A stretch of 15,585 nucleotides of DNA from JALHNI01 sp031367405. GTDB lineage: Bacteria > Acidobacteriota > Terriglobia > Bryobacterales > Bryobacteraceae. The notes beneath the pieces were generated by a model. That model made no database searches. It saw nothing but the letters and a program-made list of their open reading frames with translations, and was not told where the DNA came from. The DNA lies in assembly GCA_031367405.1 (NCBI GenBank), contig JANLPT010000156.1, forward strand, positions 1-15,585, given 5' to 3'. Shown in pieces: positions 1 to 4,800 of this stretch (the first letter of the stretch is position 1; every line of letters starts with the position of its first letter). Position numbers and translations under genes: made by a program.

Positions 1-1
1 G

Positions 2-82
2 TTGACCTCCGGCGAAATGGGCCGCTCGATCGACCAACTGCTTGATCGCGAGTATGGACCCGTACGTTTACCCGGGCACTAA
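2..82 (+). CDS. C-terminal fragment of VbhA-like antitoxin of the Fic module (cut by window edge)
   Basis: An open frame enters from the left edge and ends at TAA (80-82). Its 26 visible residues begin LTSGEMGRSIDQ and include LLDREYGPV. This resembles the C-terminal tail of small antitoxins encoded just ahead of class I fic genes, which often end in a 'GELT..EM' segment followed by a short helix. The frame overlaps the Fic start codon at 54 by 29 bases, as expected for translationally coupled antitoxin-toxin pairs. In characterised pairs the antitoxin places an inhibitory helix with an (S/T)xxxE(G/N) motif against the Fic ATP site. That helix would lie outside the window, so the family assignment rests on position and tail similarity only. 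Confidence 0.5.
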   Translation: MTSGEMGRSIDQLLDREYGPVRLPGH

Positions 83-629
83 CGTTCTGCGAAATCTGAG
101 AGACATTCGGGATCCCGAGCGTCTCGCGGTGGCGGAAGCCATTGCCACCACCCGGCGAATCGCCGAATTGCCAAGCGATCCGAAGATTGGGAACTTTGAC
201 AAGGCGCATTTGCAATCCATCCATCGCCATATTTTTCAGGACTTATTCGACTGGGCCGGCGCGTTCCGGACGGTGAACATTGCGCGGTCCGGACAGATGC
301 CCTTCGCTTTCCCGCAGCACATCATGGCCAGCGTCCAGAAACTCTCGAGTGAGCTTGCCCGCGAAGGCTATCTCGCCAATCTGAGCCATGAGAAGTTCGT
401 GAAGCCAGCCGCCCATTTCATGGGCGAACTCAACGCCATTCATCCTTTTCGCGAAGGCAATGGGCGGACGCAACGGGAGTTCATCCGGCAGCTAGCGGCG
501 AGGAACGGCTATGGCCTGGATTGGTCCCAATTGACGCAGGCGCAGGTATACGCCGCCGCCCATTTGAGCTTTCAGCGCGGGGATAATTCAGGTTTGGAGG
601 AGATGCTGAAACGCGCTATGCATCAGTAG
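54..629 (+). CDS. fic: Fic family protein (probable AMP-transferase toxin)
   Basis: This 191-residue protein carries the complete Fic motif HPFREGNGRTQR at residues 130-141. His130 would be the catalytic base, Glu134 the Mg-binding position, and the GNGR loop would hold the nucleotide phosphates. Before it come the usual N-terminal helix (SIHRHIFQDLFDWAG, about 55-69) and a flap region (GQMPFAFP, about 80-87). Fic enzymes generally transfer AMP from ATP to a hydroxyl side chain of a target protein. The length fits stand-alone FicT toxins. No inhibitory helix is evident in the protein itself, so it should be class I, held in check by the overlapping upstream antitoxin. ATG at 54 is preferred over TTG at 42 because homologous N-termini commonly begin MDPY-like. 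The 3' end overlaps the convergent nucleotidyltransferase gene by 14 bases. The target is unknown. Confidence 0.9.
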   Translation: MDPYVYPGTNVLRNLRDIRDPERLAVAEAIATTRRIAELPSDPKIGNFDKAHLQSIHRHIFQDLFDWAGAFRTVNIARSGQMPFAFPQHIMASVQKLSSELAREGYLANLSHEKFVKPAAHFMGELNAIHPFREGNGRTQREFIRQLAARNGYGLDWSQLTQAQVYAAAHLSFQRGDNSGLEEMLKRAMHQ

Positions 630-1116
630 AGTCGGGACGATCAGGAGTGGTTGCCCTCGTGCTTTCAGTCGCGTCACGGAGATCTTCCACATCGGCTAGA
701 TCGCGTATCCGGCCCGCAGCAAGCTTGGATGCGATCAGATCATCCTTTGAAATGAAAAAGGCTTTGAGGCCGCTGACTGGGTCGATGACGCCCTCTACGC
801 GCCGTTCCCAGGCCTCATCGAAGTCAACGCCAACGATACCGGGCAGAATGTCAACCGCTACTGGCTCTCGCCCGAAACGAATGAATTGGAGTGGGTCGCC
901 CAGGTCTTCCACCGTGACTCCATCTAACGGCGCGCCGAATGAGGCGAGCGCAGCGTAGGTTGCGCTCGCATTGGCGGGATCGGCTTGGATGAATAGGTCG
1001 ATGTCTTTGGTCGCGCGGGGTTGCCCGTGAAACGACACCGCGTAGCCGCCGACGATCAGATACTTAACGCTTTGGGCGTGGAATGCGGACAACAGGTCCT
1101 TGAAGTCTTGGTACAT
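616..1116 (-). CDS. Nucleotidyltransferase-fold protein (AbiEii/MNT-like, probable toxin)
   Basis: This 166-residue protein has the pol-beta nucleotidyltransferase signature. GGYAVSFHG (residues 23-31) is followed by RATKDIDLF (34-42), giving the DxD metal pair Asp38 and Asp40. A third acidic residue, Asp89, sits in VAVDIL. The second half (FISKDDLIASKLAAGRIRDLADVEDL) is a helical tail common in AbiEii-like and DUF6036-like proteins; the lysine there is a conserved feature of those families. Such proteins are often toxins that modify tRNA or proteins, but the substrate here cannot be read from sequence. The gene starts inside the 3' end of the 66-residue gene upstream (53-base overlap), which marks a coupled pair. 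The acidic, threonine-rich C-terminal tail is unremarkable. The superfamily is secure; the toxin role is inferred. Confidence 0.75.
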   Translation of the reverse strand: MYQDFKDLLSAFHAQSVKYLIVGGYAVSFHGQPRATKDIDLFIQADPANASATYAALASFGAPLDGVTVEDLGDPLQFIRFGREPVAVDILPGIVGVDFDEAWERRVEGVIDPVSGLKAFFISKDDLIASKLAAGRIRDLADVEDLRDATESTRATTPDRPDSTDA

Positions 1117-1264
1117 CGAGGATGCTGCCTTTCAACGTGTAAGCGGCGGTGGCGAGTTCAGAAACCGCAGTCATTCGCTCGTGGACCGGGCGGCTTTGCC
1201 AGTAACGGTATTCGTCCGCTTTCATTTCTTTGTGGCTGGTGTACTTACGAATGATCTTGTCCAT
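1064..1264 (-). CDS. Small partner of the nucleotidyltransferase (putative antitoxin)
   Basis: A 66-residue charged protein beginning MDKIIRKYTSH and ending in a basic tail, RIPRPKR. Small proteins of this build (a KxVRK-like N-terminus, a WQSRPVHERM-like helix, then a short tail ending in arginines) frequently sit directly ahead of nucleotidyltransferase genes of the AbiEii/DUF6036 kind. Here the 3' end runs 53 bases into the nucleotidyltransferase gene in another frame. A GGAAG box lies about 8 bases upstream of the ATG. No known domain is clear. The antitoxin role is inferred from size, order and overlap. Alternatively it could be a non-toxic subunit that recruits the nucleotidyltransferase to its substrate. 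Confidence 0.6.
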   Translation of the reverse strand: MDKIIRKYTSHKEMKADEYRYWQSRPVHERMTAVSELATAAYTLKGSILDVPRLQGPVVRIPRPKR

Positions 1265-1326
1265 GGGCCCGCTTCCAGTTTACCCGCTAGGAGTAAGGGC
1301 CGGCGCTGGCCAACCTCACTTCATCT

Positions 1327-1560
1327 TTAGAAGCGCTGGCCCACTTCACCGCCTTGCTCTTCCTGATCCTCGAAACGCTGCAATGCCGCCCCTGTCGCGT
1401 CAGCGAGATCCTCGTCTGCCCCTGAGTCAGACCATTGGATCGCCCGCCCGTCGGCGAGGTCAGCCAATTGGCGTGCCCAATTGAGCATCTTGCCCGCTTC
1501 GTCCGGCGGGAGCGCACGGATCACACTGATCAATAGTTCTTCCTGCGCAGAGAGCACCAT
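1327..1560 (-). CDS. Small antitoxin-like hypothetical protein
   Basis: This 77-residue acidic protein begins MVLSAQEELL. It has a helical first half (ISVIRALPPDEAGKMLNWA) and an acidic second half (WSDSGADEDLADATGAALQRF). The pattern is like short antitoxin-like proteins common in soil bacteria, in which 'LADLADGR..EWSD.WS.EDL.D' follows an N-terminal helical bundle. No companion toxin gene overlaps or follows directly: the next minus-strand gene starts 62 bases downstream and has its own candidate partner. ATG at 1560 is chosen over the adjacent TTG at 1563; a purine-rich GGGGATAG lies upstream. Function is not established. It may be an orphan antitoxin or part of the nucleotidyltransferase operon. 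Confidence 0.55.
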   Translation of the reverse strand: MVLSAQEELLISVIRALPPDEAGKMLNWARQLADLADGRAIQWSDSGADEDLADATGAALQRFEDQEEQGGEVGQRF

Positions 1561-1649
1561 CAACCCATACTATCCCCGCGGACTGAGCTGAGCGGTGGCG
1601 GGGAGATGACGCAATACTGAAAGCGCTCCGGACGGCCACTCGGTGACCC

Positions 1650-1679
1650 TTGAAGACGCGTTGGGCTATATTCGATAAT
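1650..1679 (+). promoter_or_regulatory. Candidate sigma70 promoter of parD-like gene
   Basis: TTGAAG (1650-1655) is separated by 18 bases from GATAAT (1674-1679), matching 4 of 6 and 5 of 6 consensus positions. It lies just ahead of the parD-like gene. If it is real, ATG at 1678 would fall inside the -10 element, which supports ATG at 1702 as the translation start. Read by eye; not tested. Confidence 0.4.
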
Positions 1680-1701
1680 GTGGATAGAGAGGATCGTTGA
1701 C

Positions 1702-1974
1702 ATGGAAGTGCAACTCACTGATGACCAGAAAGCATTTGCCCGGCAAGCCGTCGCGAGTGGCCGCTACCGTCGTGAGGAGGACGCTCTGCGAGAGGCCTTG
1801 TCCCTCTGGGAACGGCAGGAGCGCAGGCGCGCTGAAATCCTATCCGCAGTCGATCAGGTTGAAGCATCTCTTGCGCGAGGCGAAGGCCGTACCGTTACGA
1901 CCCAACAGGAAACGACTCAGCTTATGGATGAGATAAAGCGTCGTGGTCTTTCCAGGCTTTCCGCCGATGCTTAG
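1702..1974 (+). CDS. parD: ParD-family type II antitoxin (ribbon-helix-helix), no ParE beside it
   Basis: A 90-residue protein. The N-terminal segment MEVQLTDDQKAFARQAVASG, followed by YRREEDALREALSLWERQE, is the strand-helix-helix of CC2985-type ParD antitoxins, which dimerise and bind the operator of their own operon. The C-terminal half (VEASLARGEG to the IKRRG near the end) is the flexible tail that normally wraps the ParE toxin. ATG at 1702 is used because GAGAGG (1687-1692) sits 9 bases ahead, and an upstream ATG at 1678 would overlap the likely promoter. In this family the parE gene almost always follows directly. Here the next gene, 21 bases on, is a uracil-DNA-glycosylase-fold-like protein. 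The antitoxin is therefore either an orphan left by parE loss or works with an unusual partner. Confidence 0.8.
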   Translation: MEVQLTDDQKAFARQAVASGRYRREEDALREALSLWERQERRRAEILSAVDQVEASLARGEGRTVTTQQETTQLMDEIKRRGLSRLSADA

Positions 1975-1995
1975 CCGGTTCGGGGAAGCCGAAAT

Positions 1996-2748
1996 ATGAA
2001 GGGTCGTGGCGAGAGTGGCGTCGCTGAAGCGGCTGAAGTGATAGACCGACTTCGCGATGCACTCAGTCAATTAGAGATTTCGGACCGACGCCTCGCATCC
2101 TTTACTGGGCTTCCAGTAATGACCCATGCTTTCTTTCCTGGAGGGAACGGACTGTGGCAGGGTGTTCACGCTATCCAATTGCCGGTTAGGGGTGTCCTCG
2201 TTCTCGGATCCAACTTCGGATCTCTTGGAGACTTCGTCAATGAAAAGGGTGAGTTGGTGGTGCTCGACGAGCGGCCAAACCGTACGTGGCGGCCATTGAG
2301 AAAAATTCTCGTGGGCTCCGGAATTGACCTCGAAGAGTGTTTTTTTACTAATGCTTGGCCCTTCCTACATCATGGTGACAGCAATCTTGGGCCAATTGCC
2401 GATTGGCTCGGCGATCCCGGTTTGATGCGCGCATGTGTTCGTTTCTTCGCCATCACCTTAGCCGAGATTAGGCCTCGGATGATTATCGCGCTTGGGACCG
2501 GCCCGGCGGCATTCCTCGGCTCGATCTGGCCGGAGCAGCTCGGCCAATGGCGAGGCTACAACATTAGCGCTTTGGATGATCTGCCGATGGCCGCTGTTAG
2601 CCTTGGGAACAAGGACGCGATCTGCGTTGCCGTCACCCATCCCTCAATGCCCAACGCATGGCGTCGGCGACCGCCGTATCAAGGCCGAATTGGCGAGGTG
2701 CAACTCCTCATCGAAGCACGCAACCAGAGCGGCCTCCTCAACGGCTAA
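1996..2748 (+). CDS. Uracil-DNA glycosylase superfamily-like protein
   Basis: A 250-residue protein with a pattern fitting the uracil-DNA glycosylase fold. VLVLGSNFG (67-75) stands where motif 1 (GQDPYH, GxNPG or GEAPG in known families) is expected. CFFTNAWPF (115-123) resembles the internal TN motif. MIIALGTGPAAFL (162-174) is a Rossmann-like strand and turn. VAVTHPSMPNAWRRR (211-225) matches the HPSxxN motif 2 that inserts at the damaged base. The motif 1 variant GSNFG lacks the catalytic Asp of family 1 and does not match a family I can name, so activity on uracil is not assured. GGGGAAG lies 8 bases before the ATG. Codon use looks less GC-biased than neighbours, including a run of seven T at about 2340. 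It could instead be a defence-type nucleotide-binding protein. Confidence 0.5.
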   Translation: MKGRGESGVAEAAEVIDRLRDALSQLEISDRRLASFTGLPVMTHAFFPGGNGLWQGVHAIQLPVRGVLVLGSNFGSLGDFVNEKGELVVLDERPNRTWRPLRKILVGSGIDLEECFFTNAWPFLHHGDSNLGPIADWLGDPGLMRACVRFFAITLAEIRPRMIIALGTGPAAFLGSIWPEQLGQWRGYNISALDDLPMAAVSLGNKDAICVAVTHPSMPNAWRRRPPYQGRIGEVQLLIEARNQSGLLNG

Positions 2749-2784
2749 TACATGCGGCACGAGCAGCATCTAGCCGGAGCCCCG

Positions 2785-2804
2785 CTTAGGCCGGAGGCCT
2801 GAAG
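2785..2804 (+). terminator. Possible hairpin after the UDG-like gene
   Basis: AGGCC (2788-2792) and GGCCT (2796-2800) form a stem around a GGA loop. CTT (2785-2787) can pair with AAG (2802-2804) past a one-base bulge. It lies 36 bases after the stop of the UDG-like gene. No T-run follows, so it is at best a weak or Rho-assisted terminator, and may be chance. Confidence 0.25.
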
Positions 2805-2824
2805 CCTCTCCAATGGTTAGCGAC

Positions 2825-2852
2825 TTGCCACCGGCAGCAGGTGGCGTATTGG
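2825..2852 (+). promoter_or_regulatory. Candidate promoter/operator of DUF433-DUF5615 pair
   Basis: TTGCCA (2825-2830) and TATTGG (2847-2852), spaced 16 bases, form a weak sigma70-like promoter. The same stretch holds a perfect inverted repeat, GCCACC (2827-2832) and GGTGGC (2840-2845), with a 7-base spacer. Toxin-antitoxin operons are usually repressed by their own antitoxin at such a dyad, so this is a plausible operator. The placement 26 bases ahead of the start codon fits. Evidence is positional only. Confidence 0.35.
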
Positions 2853-2877
2853 CGCTACCATGAAAGGGAGGTTCACC

Positions 2878-3111
2878 ATGCCACAACTTGACTGGTCCCA
2901 ATGCCCTGCGGTCGAAAGCATTCCCGGTAAGGTGAGCGGCGCGTGGGTTCTCAAAGGCACTCGCATGCCGGTCCAAACGATTTTCGAGAATCTGGAAGCC
3001 GGACTTTCCGTCAAAGAGATCACCGCCGTGTTCGATGTCACCGAACAGGAAGTGAAAGCTGTGCTCCATTTTGCAACCCAGAGCCTGGAAAAAGCTCCTG
3101 CCTTCGGATGA
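2878..3111 (+). CDS. DUF433 family protein (antitoxin)
   Basis: A 77-residue protein with the DUF433 layout. An N-terminal 'ESIPGKVSGAWVLKGTRMPV' stretch corresponds to the strand and turn before a winged-helix-like helix-turn-helix, here GLSVKEITAVFDVTEQEV followed by a helix ending VLHFA. Family members are generally DNA-binding antitoxins paired with PIN-like toxins. ATG at 2878 is preferred to ATG at 2860 because GGGAGG lies 6 bases ahead of it. The stop overlaps the next start as ATGA, so the two proteins should be made in a coupled fashion. Autoregulation through the upstream inverted repeat is likely but inferred. Confidence 0.85.
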   Translation: MPQLDWSQCPAVESIPGKVSGAWVLKGTRMPVQTIFENLEAGLSVKEITAVFDVTEQEVKAVLHFATQSLEKAPAFG

Positions 3112-3437
3112 AGATCCTTTGTGATAACGGTACGCCGAATCCCATCGCCCGCAGCCTGGTTGGGCATCAGGTGGCTTTTGCCCGTCAGATCGGCTGGCAC
3201 GAACTCAAGAATGGCGAGTTGTTACAGCAGGCCGAGGACGCTGGTTACGAGTTGCTTCTGACTTCGGACAAGAACCTGCGCTACCAACAAAATCTATCCA
3301 GGCGTCGCATTGCCGTCCTTGTGCTGGGCAATCAGCAATGGCTTGACGTCAGGCTCCATCTGGAGCGGATCGCCGCCGCCGTCAACGCCGCAACTCCAGG
3401 TTGTTATTTGGAAATTGAAATTCCGCGCAAAGCATGA
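3108..3437 (+). CDS. DUF5615 PIN-like toxin
   Basis: This 109-residue protein begins MKILCDNGTP, the DUF5615 start in which Asp6 is one of the PIN-like metal ligands. LLLTSDKNL (49-57) holds the second conserved acidic residue, Asp54, in the usual 'LLTxDK' motif. Family members are taken to be ribonuclease toxins of the PIN superfamily, neutralised by the DUF433 partner just upstream. The start codon overlaps the DUF433 stop in an ATGA. The usual MKFLxDENLP-like motif reads LCDNGTP here, a mild variant that keeps the Asp and Asn. The C-terminal region (LHLERIAAAVNAA) is a normal closing helix. Toxicity is inferred, not shown. Confidence 0.85.
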   Translation: MKILCDNGTPNPIARSLVGHQVAFARQIGWHELKNGELLQQAEDAGYELLLTSDKNLRYQQNLSRRRIAVLVLGNQQWLDVRLHLERIAAAVNAATPGCYLEIEIPRKA

Positions 3438-3452
3438 TTGGGCTCGCTCAAA

Positions 3453-3974
3453 TTACCGCGTCGCCACGGGCAGCCAATAAAGGTTGCTGGACCCGCGTCC
3501 TCGATTGGACTCGGCCCATTGCCGCGAATTGACCGTGGCTTGATAAAGCGCTTGCTTGGCCGCGCGCAGAAAGCGCTCGTAGGGGTCGAGTAAGTCCTCA
3601 GGATGCGCAGAACCGCCGGGGGCGTTGCCAAGGGTCCAGGGCTTGTTGAGGGGCGATAGGTCGGGCTTAGCGGCGTAGCGCGCTAGGCCTTGGCGGTAGA
3701 GACTCTGGGCTTCGATGCCGGAGCGGCTCAATAAGAAATCGAGAAACTCGGGGGCTTGGGCCTCAATGGCTCCCGGACGGCCTTCGTAGGCGGGGACGAT
3801 GGCTAGGGCGAGTGCCTGAAAAGTCTTCATCTCGGCGGGCGTGAAGAACTTGCTCCAGCCTTCGGCGACCGCGTCGGCGGCCGAGAGGGGGATGGCTTCT
3901 TGCGAGAAGCCACGTTCGGGCAGGGCAGCGAGGCCTAACAAGGCAGCTATGATTTGGCGGCGGTCGACACTCAT
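3453..3974 (-). CDS. Gluconate 2-dehydrogenase subunit 3 family protein
   Basis: A 173-residue protein with an exported N-terminus: MSVDRRQIIAALLGLAALP has the RR pair and hydrophobic stretch of a possible Tat signal, ending near GFSQ. The body (FFTPAEMKTFQALALAIVP, then PEFLDFLLSR) is the Gluconate_2-dh3 pattern. In known systems this small subunit accompanies a GMC-type flavin dehydrogenase and assists its export in the periplasm. No GMC gene lies in this window, so the partner must be elsewhere or the protein works alone. ATG at 3974 is used because the longer reading from 4019 would overlap the SAM hydrolase gene and push the signal peptide inward. It sits 10 bases after that gene and is probably co-transcribed with it. 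The family assignment is good; the role is open. Confidence 0.75.
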   Translation of the reverse strand: MSVDRRQIIAALLGLAALPERGFSQEAIPLSAADAVAEGWSKFFTPAEMKTFQALALAIVPAYEGRPGAIEAQAPEFLDFLLSRSGIEAQSLYRQGLARYAAKPDLSPLNKPWTLGNAPGGSAHPEDLLDPYERFLRAAKQALYQATVNSRQWAESNRGRGSSNLYWLPVATR

Positions 3975-3984
3975 CGTTACGACG

Positions 3985-4800
3985 CTACCACAGCCACAAC
4001 TCGATTGGCGCGCCGACACCGCAGCCTAGTTGCTTGGCCGCATTGCCCTGATTGACGCAGACCTCCACAAAGCCCGAACTGCCGATGATCGCTACCGGTT
4101 CGCCGAACGCGACCTCGGCGTAGTTCAGCGCCAGCCGCTGGATCTTTTCCGTGCCGATGGAGAGGGCGAAGGGGCGCGTCTTGATCTCGCCGTATTCGGT
4201 CTCCGAGAAGTTCGAGATCAGGTTGCCGAAGCGGTCAATCTTGAGCACTTGGCCGGTGTAGGTGCGCTTGGAGGTGCGGGTGGGCCAGAAGTTGTGCAGC
4301 TTCAGATAGTCCTCAATGCGGGGGCCGAACTTGGCGGGCGTGATGCCGTTCGCCAGATGAGCGGCCACCGGCGCGAAGATGTCGCGGCCGTGAAAAGTGC
4401 GGCTGACGGGCTGGCGGAAGTACTGCTCCTTAGCCAAGTGTCGGACGCGGACAGGCTCGTTGCGATCATTTATCGGGCCGTAGATCATGGCGAACAGGCC
4501 GTTGTCGGGTCCGACGAAGTAGTGGCCGCCGGCTTCGACCAGGATGGGCCGTCGCGAGGTGCCAACGCCGGGGTCGACCACGCCGACGTGGATGGTCTTC
4601 TTGGGGAAAGCGCGCCAGGCTTCCATCAGAGTGAAGGCGCCTTCGGAGATTTCGAATGGCGTGATGTCGTGGGTGACGTCGATGATTTGGGCGCTGGGGC
4701 AGAGGCTGAGGATGGTCCCCTTCATGGTGGCGACGAAGTGATCGTGGTGTCCGAAATCGGTGGTGAGCGTGACGATGGGCTGGGGCATGGGCTGGGGCAT
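3985..4800 (-). CDS. SAM hydroxide adenosyltransferase (DUF62, SAM hydrolase)
   Basis: A 271-residue protein with the full DUF62 pattern: TLTTDFGHHDHFVATMKG (11-28), DVTHDI (41-46), VVDPGVGTSRRP (74-85), VGPDNGLF (96-103), TFHGRDIFAP (135-144) and IDRFGNLISN. Asp76, Arg83/84 and His137 correspond to the Asp-Arg-His set used by SAM hydroxide adenosyltransferases, which split S-adenosylmethionine into adenosine and methionine with water. These are common and act in the cytoplasm. The fluorinase and chlorinase relatives are much rarer, and nothing here points to a halogenase. Two in-frame start codons, 4800 and 4788, lie in a 12-base tandem repeat, and a third possible ATG is at 4836; none has a clear ribosome site. 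The start is therefore uncertain by up to 16 residues. Confidence 0.88.
   Translation of the reverse strand: MPQPMPQPIVTLTTDFGHHDHFVATMKGTILSLCPSAQIIDVTHDITPFEISEGAFTLMEAWRAFPKKTIHVGVVDPGVGTSRRPILVEAGGHYFVGPDNGLFAMIYGPINDRNEPVRVRHLAKEQYFRQPVSRTFHGRDIFAPVAAHLANGITPAKFGPRIEDYLKLHNFWPTRTSKRTYTGQVLKIDRFGNLISNFSETEYGEIKTRPFALSIGTEKIQRLALNYAEVAFGEPVAIIGSSGFVEVCVNQGNAAKQLGCGVGAPIELWLW

Noticed and set aside
4030..4743. Long plus-strand open frame continuous with the cysteine desulfurase
   Set aside because: It is the antisense of the SAM hydrolase gene; translation is low-complexity and unlike any family, while the minus strand shows conserved motifs.
3985..4800. Fluorinase or chlorinase function
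   Set aside because: It belongs to the same superfamily, but its SAM hydroxide adenosyltransferase-type Asp-Arg-His set and the absence of organohalogen genes favour the common SAM hydrolase.
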